From: Prasinococcaceae sp. CCMP 1430
Lineage: Eukaryota; Prasinodermophyta; Palmophyllophyceae; Prasinococcales; Prasinococcaceae
Assembly (NCBI GenBank): GCA_013416795.1
Contig: RQSC01000028.1
Span: forward strand, 586,043-650,042
Reading direction: 5' to 3'
DNA: 64,000 nucleotides
A program made the translations under genes and the position numbers. Positions 51,089 through 61,200 of this stretch are shown one piece after another. The notes beneath the pieces were generated by a model. That model was not told the DNA's origin. It saw only the letters and a list, made by a program, of their open reading frames with translations, and did no database searches. The number at the start of each line of letters is the position of its first letter. Positions within the stretch are counted from its first letter, which is position 1.

Positions 51089-51364
51089 CTCGGAGTACTT
51101 GTTGGTGAGGCACGAGCCGACCGCCTCCATGACGGCGCGGCTGGTGAAGTTCTCCGACGCGATGAGCTCGAGGCCCTTGCGCTGGCGCTGCGCCTCGAGG
51201 CTGACGATGGCGGCGATCTCCGGATCCGCCTCCGTGAGCGGCAGATCGGGCTCCCAGAGCGACTTGCCCGCGGCCGTGGCGCTGCCGTCGCCGGCGACGG
51301 CGGCGCGCGCGGGCGCTGCCGTGCCCGCGCCCGCCCCCCGGCCTGCGCAGCGCACGGAGCACAC
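51089..51364 (-). CDS. Serine hydroxymethyltransferase, first exon
   Basis: The exon reads a ~35-residue Ala/Gly-rich leader, then [40 protein letters not shown] and [17 protein letters not shown]. The [24 protein letters not shown] pattern is the strictly conserved N-terminus of SHMT, the PLP enzyme that transfers a one-carbon unit from serine to tetrahydrofolate. The exon ends in phase 0 at 51089. The next conserved block (GYPGxRYYGG) is not found between 50647 and 51088, so the rest must lie in or beyond gap 2. The leader suggests organelle targeting. It is divergent from the CobW gene. Confidence 0.9.
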
Positions 51365-51745
51365 GAGCGCAGCCGCCGCGCCGGCGGCTGGTCACGCAGC
51401 GTCGAAGACCGGGTTTGTCCGCCGACTTACACGGGGTCTTCTGTATTTGTATCGGTGACGTCAGACGCCATTCCGGGGACATTTTGCGGATGGCCGCCGC
51501 TTCCCTCCGTCCACCCGTCACTCGAGCCTTAAACCCTCTTTAGAAATTCCCTTTATTCCGCCTGCACGCGCTCGAAACCCAAACGGGGCCGAGGCATCGC
51601 CTCTCCGGCTCGTGGCGCGGCGCCACGCCGCAGTTTGTGGGCGCCGGCCGCCCGCAAACTGCGGCCGAACGCGCCCCAACCCCGATCGAAACCCAGGCCA
51701 CGCGGAAACGCAAAAAGCCAAAAAACGAAGGCGCCATCGCGGAAA

Positions 51746-53140
51746 ATGCGGATGAAAGCTCCAATCACCACCACCATCCATCATCAACGTCCCAGAAACT
51801 CTGCCACTCGGCGCGCGCGCGGCGGCGCTGCGCACCGCACCGCATCGCATCGCATCGCATCGCATCGCATCGCATCGGCGGCGGCGGCCGCCACCGAGGC
51901 CGTGGCGGAGGAGGCGGAGGAAGAGGACTATGAGGACAACCGCGTCCCCGTGACGGTCGTGACGGGCTTCCTGGGGTCGGGCAAGACGACGCTCATCAAC
52001 CGCATCCTGACGTCACCCGACCACGGCAAGCGCATCGCCATCGTGGAGAACGAGTTTGGCGCGATCGGCATCGACAACGACCTGCTTGCGGCGCGCGGCC
52101 GCGAGTCAGAGAAGGGCGACAACATAGTGGTGATGCTCAACGGCTGCGTGTGCTGCACGGTGCGCGACGACCTCATCACGACGCTCACCGAGATGGTGAC
52201 GCAGCGCCGCGAGCTCTTCGACCACATCATCATCGAGACCACGGGCCTGGCCAACCCGGCGCCCGTGGTTCAGACGTTCTACCTGGATCCCACGCTCAAC
52301 GAGGAGCTCGTGCTGGACGGCGTGGTCACGCTCGTGGACGCCAAGCACGCCGAGATGCACCTCGACGAGGAGAAGCCCGCGGGCATCGTCAACGAATCGG
52401 TGGAGCAGGTGGCCTTCGCCGACAGGCTGGTGCTCAACAAGTGTGACCTCGTCGACAAGGCTGACCTTGAGCGCCTCGAGGAGCGCGTGCGCTCCATCAA
52501 CGCGCTGGCCACCATCAAGCGCTCCGTCAACTCGGAGGTGCCCATGGACTACCTGTTGGGCATCGGCGGGTTCGACATCGACACGGTGGAGGACTCCGTG
52601 AAGGAGTCGTTCGTGCCGAGCGGCGAGGCGGACTCGTCGGCCGGCGAGGAACAGGCCTCCGAGAAGGGGTGCGGCGACCCCGCGTGCGAGGACCCGGCGT
52701 GTGACGATCACTCGCACGCGCACGCGCACGAGCACGGCCATGCACACGCGAGCGCCGATGCCGAGGAGAGCGAGTGCTCGTCCGGCTGCACGGACCCCAC
52801 GCACGACCACTCGCACTCGCACGACCACAAGCACGACGACGCGGTGACCAGCGTGTCGCTGAGCCTCAAGGGTGACCTCGACCTGGATGCCATCAACGCC
52901 TGGCTGGAGAGGATGCTCACCGAGCGCAACGAGGACATCTTCCGCATGAAGGGCATCCTCTCCATACAGGACGTCGACGAGAAGTTCGTCTTCCAGGGCG
53001 TGCACCAGCTCTTCGAGGGTCTTCCCGCCGAAGAGTGGGGCGAGGGTGAGGAGCGTGTGAGCCGCCTGGTCTTCATCGGCAAGGAACTCGACGAGGCGGA
53101 GCTCACGGCGGAGTTCGAGTCGTGTATGGCGAAGCCCTAG
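51746..53140 (+). CDS. CobW/ZNG1-type GTPase
   Basis: The start is uncertain: an in-frame ATG at 51635 also exists. Residues before ~70 include HRIASHRIAS encoded by a (CGCAT)n repeat (51841-51876). The GTPase has VTVVTGFLGSGKTTLINRIL (Walker A), IVENEFGAIGIDN, NGCVCCTVRDDL (the CxCC metal site), IIIETTGLANPAPVVQTFYL and LVLNKCDLVDK. A C-terminal CobW domain (SLSLKGDLDLDAINAWLERM) follows. Between them lies a His/Asp/Cys-rich linker with HSHAHAHEHGHAHAS and THDHSHSHDHKHDD (about 52700-52840), typical of zinc chaperones of the COG0523/ZNG1 group. It probably delivers zinc to client enzymes; client unknown. Confidence 0.92.
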   Translation: MRMKAPITTTIHHQRPRNSATRRARGGAAHRTASHRIASHRIASAAAAATEAVAEEAEEEDYEDNRVPVTVVTGFLGSGKTTLINRILTSPDHGKRIAIVENEFGAIGIDNDLLAARGRESEKGDNIVVMLNGCVCCTVRDDLITTLTEMVTQRRELFDHIIIETTGLANPAPVVQTFYLDPTLNEELVLDGVVTLVDAKHAEMHLDEEKPAGIVNESVEQVAFADRLVLNKCDLVDKADLERLEERVRSINALATIKRSVNSEVPMDYLLGIGGFDIDTVEDSVKESFVPSGEADSSAGEEQASEKGCGDPACEDPACDDHSHAHAHEHGHAHASADAEESECSSGCTDPTHDHSHSHDHKHDDAVTSVSLSLKGDLDLDAINAWLERMLTERNEDIFRMKGILSIQDVDEKFVFQGVHQLFEGLPAEEWGEGEERVSRLVFIGKELDEAELTAEFESCMAKP

Positions 53141-53549
53141 GCTAGAGCAGTGGCGGCGAGAGCGCGCCAAGTGTAGGATAGCAGCGTCATCGCACGCGTC
53201 GCGCACCCGCAAGTGCTCATGTTTGTCTCCCGGCAACGAGTGAACACGCGCCGCCGTTACGACCACCAAGGATGTTCACATTGCGGTCGCCTCTTGCACG
53301 CGGTAGGCCTATTCGCGGTCGTGTGTGTGCGCGCGTTCGTGTGCCCATGTGCGTTTGCATGGGAGAGCGTGGGTGTGGGTTGGTGTGCACGCGTGCGTGC
53401 GGACGTGTGCACGCACGCGCGCGCGCGCGCGTGGCCAAACGCGTGAAGAACCGCGGCGCGAATGCATCAGCGCTCTCTGTTTCCGGCGTGCGAGCATCTG
53501 CGCGCGCGCCCAGGCTCGCGCGCGACGCGCGCGAGCGCGCCACGCGCAC

Positions 53550-55124
53550 CTTCTTGGCCAAGCCGTAAGCGAGCTCGTAGACAACCTCTTTGGCTTCCTC
53601 CATGTCCATGGCGCCGTCGTCCACCATGCCCGCCGCCCAGCCAGACACCGCGCGGCGCCACAGCGCATGGCGCGCGGGGATGCTTGGGAACGCCCGCGTG
53701 TCATCGTTGAAGCCCGCGAGGCTGTACACGCCCGCGCTCTCGGTCACTCGGTCTAAGTAGCGGCGCATGCCGTTGCGCGAGTCGTGGAACCACCACGGAG
53801 GGCCCAGCTTGAGCGCGGGATACGCCCCCGCGAGCGGCGCCAGCTCGCGCGCGTAGGCGTCCTCATCGAGCGTAAAGATGATGATCGTCATGTTCGGATG
53901 CGAGCCGAACTCGGCGAGCAGCGGCCGCAGCGCGCGCACGAACTCCTGCGCGCGTGGCACGTCGCCGCCCGAGTCGGGGCCGAACGTGTCTCGCAGCGCC
54001 GCGTCGTGGTCGCGATAGACGCCGCAGTGCAGCTGCATGACGAGGCCATCCTGGGCGCTCATGCGCGCCATCTCGAAGAGCATATGGCCCTCGAAGGCGG
54101 CCGCGCCCTCCGGCGCCACCCTCCCCTCCAGCGCCTGCGCGAACGTCATGCGTGCCGCGAGCGTGCTGAGCGGCGCGATGGGTGTTGCGCCCAGGTCGTT
54201 CACGCCGTGGTCTGTGGCCAGCGCACCGGCGTCGACGAATGCGCGCCGCCGCTGCCTGAGCGCCACAAGGAAGCTGTCGTAGTCAGAAACCTCCACGCCG
54301 CTCACTGCGTTGAGCTGCTGCAGCAGCCCCAGGAAGCCCGGAGCGCCCACTTTGAAGAGCGCGTCTGGGCGCAGCGTGGGCACCACGCGCGCGCTGACAC
54401 CCGGGGCGCGCGCGATGGCCGCATGCGCGGCGAGGTCGCTCGTGGCCGCGTCGGTGGTGGATAGGAGTTCCACGTTGAACGACGCGAGCAGCGACCGCGG
54501 CGCGGCCGCCGGCGCGGCCAGCGCGTCGACGAGAAAGTCGTACGACGCGTCGGCGTTGTGCGCGCCCAGCGGCCAGTCTGCCCAGCCGAAGACGCTCTCG
54601 AGGCTATCTCGCAGCCACAGCGCCGTGGGCGTGCCGCGCAGCACGTGCGCGTGCGTGCAGAACGTACGCCAAGCCGAGCGGTCGTCCGCGACGGCCAGTT
54701 TCGTGCCTTCGCGCGCGCGCGGCCCGCGCGGCTCCACGCCGAGCGCCTGGGCCGACACGCGCGCCTGCGAGCGCATCAGGCGCAGCAGGTAGTGGTCGGG
54801 CTTCACGAAGAGCTCGGTGGGCGTCCTCCACCTGAACATCTCATCGGCCAGGACGGCCGGATCGACGTGCCCGTGCGGGCAGACGAGCGGTAGCGCTTCC
54901 ACGGACGCGTAGAGCTCGGCCGCAAGCGCCAGCCGCGCGGAGCCGCCGGCGCCCCCCAGGTAGCGCAGCTCCCGTCGCGAGCTGGCCGGCGCCGGCGCTG
55001 GCGCCGTCTCTGGCGCGGCGTCCGCCTCGCCGCAGAGCGCCGCTGCCGCTGGAGTTTCTTGAACCTCGAGCGGCACGCGCGCGCTTCCTTCGGGTCGGCG
55101 CGCACCCGCAGCCCATGCCGCGCG
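53550..55124 (-). CDS. uxaC: Uronate isomerase (glucuronate isomerase type)
   Basis: The protein isomerises glucuronate or galacturonate to a ketohexuronate. PLVCPHGHVDPAVLADEMFR gives the metal-binding HxH near the start; EMFRWRTPTELFVKPDHYLL and WRTFCTHAHVLRGTPTALWL follow. Further on are DALFKVGAPGFLGLLQQLNA, MQLHCGVYRDHDAALRDTFG, MTIIIFTLDEDAYARELAPL and KLGPPWWFHDSRNGMRRYLD, all characteristic. The C-terminus ends GLAKK at a GTGCGC donor (53549), so a short last exon is expected; I could not place it. The N-terminus has an Arg/Ala-rich leader, and the true start (possibly near 55327 in another exon) is unresolved. In bacteria this enzyme belongs to hexuronate catabolism; no partner enzymes occur nearby. 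Confidence 0.85.
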
Positions 55125-55633
55125 TGCGCGCGCGCCGCGCGCACCGCGCGGCGCGCGACGGCGATCGGATCGGCCAGGAAGAGAAGGGGGAAGAGGGGGG
55201 GGGAGGAAGTCGTCCCCTCCGCCGCCACGCCGTGTGTGGCGCCCACCCCCACCTCCCACACCCACACCTCCCTCACACGCGCCTCCCCTGCAAGCTCCGT
55301 AACGGCCAGCAGCAGCACCCCACTCAATTAAAATGCTGCTCTGAACGAACCCCGGATTCGATCCGCGCTTGCCCCCCTCCACGCCGAGGCTCCTGCGAAG
55401 GCGCGAGCCAAAAACACCGGTAGTTTGATCCAGAAATCGCAGCGGGCGCGCACCGCTGCGGGCGTACACGCAGTGGCGTGAGCATATCATCGCCTAGATA
55501 TGAACCCTACATATAAACCCAAAACATGCGAGTGACCCCTAACTGCGCGGCCCGGGGCCGTTCCCCCGGTGGGCGCGCGCGCTGCGAGCGACCGCGGGCG
55601 AGGTGGGTGGGGGGTGGGAGAGCGGAGCGCGGA

Positions 55634-55774
55634 CGCGGGCGCGTGTTGTGTGCCTGTCTGTGCGCCCGCCGGCGCGAGCGCAGGCGTGCGCGGGCGCGGG
55701 CCACTCGTCCGCGCCCGCGCACGCCTGCGCTCGCGCCGGCGGGCGCACAGACAGGCACACAACGCGCGCCCGCG
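55634..55774. repeat. Large inverted repeat: 66-nt arms, 9-nt loop
   Basis: The left arm (about 55634-55699) and right arm (55709-55774) are reverse complements with one mismatch (a G-T pair at 55644/55764), separated by gccactcgt. Within the arms a 55-nt stretch is perfect. It ends 24 bp before the start of the TBC gene, so transcription from upstream would give a very stable hairpin in the 5' leader. Assembly-chimera origin is also possible. Confidence 0.9.
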
Positions 55775-55798
55775 CGCCCGCGCGAGAGCGCCGCCGCG

Positions 55799-58135
55799 AT
55801 GGCGGCCGACGATGCGGTCACGCGCGACCGGTACGGCTTCGTGGTGTCCCCGGCCCAAGTGGGGCAGTTCCGCGAGCACGCGCCGCTCTACCTGCGCGAG
55901 GAGGAGGAGCGCGGCCCGCGGTGGGACGCCTTCCTGGCGCGCGCCGCCGACGCGCTGCGCAAACAGGCAGCAGGCACGGCGGACGCGGGCGCGGCGGACG
56001 CCGGCGCCGCCGAGAGCGACATCGACGTTGTCGTGCGGGCCCTGGAGGACCCCGCCGCCTCGCTGGGCGGTGGGTGCGAAGGGGACGCCGCGTCCCCCTC
56101 CGCGCGCGCGGACCTCGAGAGCGAGCTGCGCGTGCTCGTGCGCGGCGGCATTCCAATGCACCTACGCGGCGCGCTGTGGGGTGCCTTCACCCGAGCGCGC
56201 GGGAGGGCCTTGCTCGCGCGTGGGGGCAGGGACAACGACGAGCACTCGGAGGGGCAGGCAGAGGGGCAAGCGCAGCGGTGTGCGGGCGGCAGGGACGCGC
56301 AACCGCAGGCGACGCCGACACGCAGCGTGGCAGCGCCTGCGGCCGGCGAATGCGCGGGCGCAAATGTGGCGGGCACGCCTGCGACCCCCACGGCGCAGCT
56401 CACGAGCGTCCTTGGGGCAAGCAGCCCCTTCGTGAGCCCCGCGACGCGCGCCAAGCGCGCCACCGCCGGACAGGTCGAGAAGGATGTGCGCCGGTCCTTG
56501 CCATGCCATCCGGTCACGGAGCACGAGGCTGGCGCCGAGGCGCTGCGCAGCGTGCTGCTGGCATACGCCGAGCACAACCCATCGACAGGCTACTGCCAGG
56601 GCATGAACTTCGTGGCGGCGCTGCTGCTGTTGTTCCTTGACGAGGCGGACGCGCTGGACGCGCTCGTGTGCCTGGTGGATGGCGTGCTCGAGGGCTATTT
56701 TACCGACGACCTCGAGGGAATGCAGTGCGACGCGGGCGTCGTGCGCGAGTTGCTGCACTCGCACTACGCTGCCGCGGCTGCACGGCTGGACGCACTGGGC
56801 GTCGACGTGGCGTGTGTTGTCCCCCAGTGGCTCATGTGTGCCTTCGTGAATTCGCTGCCCTGGGAGACGACGTTGCGCTTGTGGGACGTGCTGCTCTACG
56901 AGCAGGACCGCACAGTGCTCTTCCGGGCGAGCCTCGCACTTTTTGAACCGCATGCTCGCGCGCTCTCGCGCGCGCAATCCTCCGGCGACGCGCTCACCAC
57001 GCTCATGGGCATGGCTCCCGCGGCATTCGACGCCTCGGAGCTCGTAGCGCATGCCATGGCGCTGCGTCTTGATGGGGCGGCGCTCGTGATCCTGCGCGCA
57101 GAGGCGGCCGAGCGCGTGGCGGCGCAGATGGCTGCGCGCCACGAGATGGTGCGCGTCGACGAGCAGCACATTCGCATCGAGGCATCGGGCGACGCAAGTG
57201 AGCGTGAATGTGCGGGGGGCGATGGGGCAGGCGAGTCGCCCGGCGGCGGCGGTGAGGGCGCTGAAGCGCGCGCGGAGGGAAGCGGCCGCGTACGTGGAGG
57301 CAACGCGGGTGGGTGTGCGGACGGCGGCGAGCAAGTACCTGGTGGAGACGTGCTGGCGCTGAGCAGCGAGCTGCGGGCGGCGACGCTGCAGCTTGGCCAG
57401 CTGCGGGGAGAGATGTCCGACGCCCGCGTTGGCTCCGCGCGCGCTGAGCGACGCAGCCGCGCCTTGCGCGAAGAGCTTGACGCGCGCGCGGCGTCCGAGG
57501 CAGCGCTGCGCGCGGAGCTCGCGCGCAAGGATGAGGAGTGCGCACACGCAGCCGAGGAGCGCGCACACCTCGCCGCGCTTGTGGCGCTTCTGTCGGAGGA
57601 GTGCGCGGCACTCGCCGCGCGGAACGGTGAACTCTGCGCTGCTGCGGGCGCGCTGGGCGTCGACCCAGCTCTGCTTGGCCCGTGTGAGCTCCCCCGTTCG
57701 CCAGCACCCGCGGCTGCGCGTTCGCACACGCTCAACGCACGCGTGCGCGGCTTGGACTCAGCGCCTCCATCGCGTGGCGCTGAACGCGATGGCCGCGGCG
57801 CCGGCAGAGGTGGTGGCGGCGGCAGCTCTGGCGCGGACGCCTCGCCCGCAGAGAGCGTTCTTGAGGCGGCTCCACAGGTGCGCCTGTCCCTCTCGCTGAC
57901 GTCACACCAAGATGCCGGCGGGGCCAGCTGTGAAGGAGCCGGCGCGCCCGCTGGCGCGAGCGAGGATGGGCGAGCGAAACAACCCGCACACGCTGCGGAG
58001 CTGCACAAGCGCTCCTATTCGGAGGACCCCTCGTCGCTGCGCGTGGCGCGCGCGGGAGACGGCGGTGATGGCAGCGGGGAAGGCGAGGGCGGCGGCAGGA
58101 TCTCACGCGCGCTGCGAAACTTTTGGCGGCGCTGA
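55799..58135 (+). CDS. TBC-domain Rab GTPase-activating protein
   Basis: An intronless 779-codon gene starting MAADDAVTRDRYGFVVSPAQ. The TBC domain spans residues ~110-390: LVRGGIPMHLRGALWGAF, VEKDVRRSLPCHP (the IxxDxxR arginine finger), HNPSTGYCQGMNFVAALLLL (the YxQ glutamine finger), DLEGMQCDAGVVRELL, VVPQWLMCAFVNSLPWETTL and RLWDVLLYEQDRTVLFRASL. An insert of ~90 low-complexity residues lies between the first two elements. Both catalytic fingers are kept, so it should stimulate GTP hydrolysis by a Rab, controlling vesicle traffic. Residues ~520-650 are a coiled coil, then a Ser/Gly-rich tail ending RALRNFWRR. The frame stays open upstream through the inverted repeat. Confidence 0.92.
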   Translation: MAADDAVTRDRYGFVVSPAQVGQFREHAPLYLREEEERGPRWDAFLARAADALRKQAAGTADAGAADAGAAESDIDVVVRALEDPAASLGGGCEGDAASPSARADLESELRVLVRGGIPMHLRGALWGAFTRARGRALLARGGRDNDEHSEGQAEGQAQRCAGGRDAQPQATPTRSVAAPAAGECAGANVAGTPATPTAQLTSVLGASSPFVSPATRAKRATAGQVEKDVRRSLPCHPVTEHEAGAEALRSVLLAYAEHNPSTGYCQGMNFVAALLLLFLDEADALDALVCLVDGVLEGYFTDDLEGMQCDAGVVRELLHSHYAAAAARLDALGVDVACVVPQWLMCAFVNSLPWETTLRLWDVLLYEQDRTVLFRASLALFEPHARALSRAQSSGDALTTLMGMAPAAFDASELVAHAMALRLDGAALVILRAEAAERVAAQMAARHEMVRVDEQHIRIEASGDASERECAGGDGAGESPGGGGEGAEARAEGSGRVRGGNAGGCADGGEQVPGGDVLALSSELRAATLQLGQLRGEMSDARVGSARAERRSRALREELDARAASEAALRAELARKDEECAHAAEERAHLAALVALLSEECAALAARNGELCAAAGALGVDPALLGPCELPRSPAPAAARSHTLNARVRGLDSAPPSRGAERDGRGAGRGGGGGSSGADASPAESVLEAAPQVRLSLSLTSHQDAGGASCEGAGAPAGASEDGRAKQPAHAAELHKRSYSEDPSSLRVARAGDGGDGSGEGEGGGRISRALRNFWRR

Positions 58136-58211
58136 GCCGATGGACGGAGTCAAGTAATCTGTATCTTATCCCGGGGCACACGCTGAGCATGAGCAGGGCC
58201 GCCAAAGTCCG

Positions 58212-61200
58212 TCACGACAGGTCAAAGGAACCTTGTCCGTTGTGAATGGCGTACATCAGCCTCTCGCGCATGGCGGCCTTCGTGCTGTATGGCGGCATCT
58301 TGAGGTAGTTAGCGCACGTCATAACACTCGGCAGATCGCCCGTGAGTAGCATCTGCTTGCTGACGGCCGGCGAGGGCGAGTTGTTGGGCGTGTTTCCGGC
58401 CTCGCCAGAAACGTGTTTGCGCACGACGGTTAGGCGCGGCGAAAGGGCCGCAAGGCCACCTGGTGGCAGGCGAGGTGCGCCAGTCACGAAGCGCAGGAAT
58501 GCCCGCTGGTCGTCGGCGCCGAGCTCCGACAGGATCTCCACGAGGAAGCCGCAAGGGGCGCTGGCGGCCGTGTAGCCGTGGTCAAACTTGATGTGCTCCA
58601 CAAGCATGGCCTTCGCCCAGCGCTCAGTGCAGCCGCACACCAGTTCGTTGATCTCCTCAGCGCTGAACGGCGCGAGCGTGCGCATGTCGAAGACCTTGGC
58701 CATGCCCTCGCAGAAGGCGGCCACCTGCTGCTCGACGCCCGCGCCGACAGTCGCGTCCTTGACGGCGACCAGGTAGGACCTTAGTTCTGCGGGCCCAACG
58801 CCCGTGCCCTGCGCGACCCCGCCGCCGAGCTCCGCGTCTCGGTACCCCGGCACAGCCCATTCAATGCAGAGGTCTTCGATGGTAGCACCGTCAACTGCGA
58901 GTGCCTTGGCCTCGCTATGCCTTCCCTGCGACTGCAGAGCGTCGTATTCGTCTACATAGGCGCCCAGCTTCGCGAGCGTGGCCGCTAGCGCAGGGTCCAC
59001 ATCCGATACACGAACGTCCGCAGCACGCCCGCCATCGGTCGCGCGCGCGAGGGCCAGGTCCCAGAAGGCGGGCGACAGGTGCATGTCCATGAGCCGCCCG
59101 TCCTGCAGCGCCTTCCCGACCGACGAGCCCAGGAGCCTAAAATGCTTGAGTGCGCGCTCCCTGCGCGACGCCTTGGTTGCCAGAGGGCGCGGGAACAGGC
59201 CGCAATTCGCGCGCACCATCTCAGCTTCTGGTGCGCCCTTGCCCTGCTTGCTCGCAACGGCGCCATCCGTGTCCATGTCGTTCTGGGCGCTGGGCACATC
59301 CCCATCGTCGCGCCAGAGCTTGAGCTTCCTCTCCTGCAGTGAGTGGCCCAACAACGTGTAGAACTCCAGCGTCGGCCCAAGACCCGTGCCGACCTCTTGG
59401 AAGTACTCGATTTCAAGCGTTGCCGTCGAGCCCGCGCACATATCCATGACTTTAAATGCGCTGGCCATGATATCGCCACGCGAGAGTCGCACTTTCTGCC
59501 GCTGCAGCCGCGCCACGCGTGGTTCCCCACGCTGCGTGTGCCGCGAACCGCCCCCGTTGCCGCGCTCCGCCGTGCCGCTGTCGACGCCCTGCTGCTGCAG
59601 CCGTTGCAGAGCACGCGGCAGGCCGAAGGACGTGCCGTAAAAGAATTGCCTTCGCACCTCAAAGGTGAAGAGAAACGGGCACGCCTGCATCAGCTGTGCG
59701 CACCACTCTGGCAGACCAGCGCTGAGCACGAGCGCGTCCTGGAGCTGTCGGGAGAGTTTGCTGCTGAGCTTTGTGCTCGTGAAACGCGCCGCGAGATGCG
59801 CAGGGAAATCGCCCCCAAGGCCGCGAGCCGCCAGGGTCTCGTGCGCTTGCAGCCAAAGGCGTCGCAACACAAGCAGGGCATCGTAGCCTGGCGTGCACTT
59901 CGCCAGCGAGCACGGGAGTGCGTCCGATGAGTGGGCGTGGCTGCCGGTGCAGCCGACGGCGGTCACACCTTTCGATTCGGGGCGCTCGGCATCCCCAGCA
60001 CCCGCGTCCGAATCGGTGGCGCGCCTGTATGAGATACTATGAACCGTGTCCCAGAGCCGCCGCTGCTGCGAGGGCTGACCTCCGGTTTCGGCATTCCTCT
60101 CAGCGAGCGCGCCGTTGAGGGCCGAAATGATCGTCATGCCCGTTGGCACGTCCCTTCCATCGATGGAGAAGACGAAATGCTGCTCACTGGCCTTGCCCTT
60201 GCCGTCTTTCGACCCGCCGGCCGCAGCCGCTGCGTATGATGCCGCCGCACGCTTGCGCTCGCCCGCAGAGCCGCCCGCGTCGGCTTCGCCGCCACCGGTG
60301 GGCGACGGCGGCCTCTCGACGCCGGGATCGGGCGCACCAGCTGATTCTCCGCCGTCGCTCTCCCTTCCGCCATCCGTGCCCGGGTCGATGTCCTTCACAG
60401 GCTCCGCCATGGGAACTTCCTCCTCGTGTTCATAGTCATCCAAGTCATGCGCGTAGTCGTCCTCGTCGATGTCGTCCATCGAGTCGTCCTCGTCGAGAGG
60501 TGGAGGATCCTCATCTGCGTCCATGGCGTCGGCTTCCTCCGCCGGCGGGGGGCTGCCGCCCACGTCGCCGCGCAGTGCGCGGGTGAGGGCGGAGGCACGC
60601 GCGCCCTTGGCGCCATCATGAGGAGCGGCAGCGTCCGGAGCATCCTCCAAAGCCTTGTCCTTGCCTTTCGAAGGCGCGTCTGTATCCACCTTCGCTGCTG
60701 CCTTGGTCATCGAGCGTGTCATGCGGCCAGCGGGCTCATCGGCGCGCTTGCCCTTACCCTTGGCTGCGTCTGCCTCCGCGCGCCCCGGCGCGGGAGCAGG
60801 CACGTCGGGGCGTTGTACACGAGGCCACAGGAAGTCCTCCACGGACTGGAGCGTCTCAAGTGGCTCGATGAGCACGACGTTGCCAGAGTAGTCGCGCAGA
60901 GAGCGCTCGCCGGATGCGCGGCACAGCCGTAGCTTGATCGGATGCGCCAGTGCGGAGAGCGATCCGGCGATTCCGCTGCTCGCGCCCGGCGGCGGCGTGC
61001 TCTGCACAACCGGAAGGCGCTCGAGCACGTTGTACGCTTGGCAGAGTTTGCCGACGAGCTCGTGCAGCCCGCTCGATACGCCTGAGCCGGGAGGCATAGC
61101 CACGGACACAAAATCACGAAGGCGGCGCGATGCCCAGTCGCCCTTTTCGGAGTTGCTCAGAGTATCGGGAAGGCCGCCGAAGGTGAAGTGACGCTTGAGG

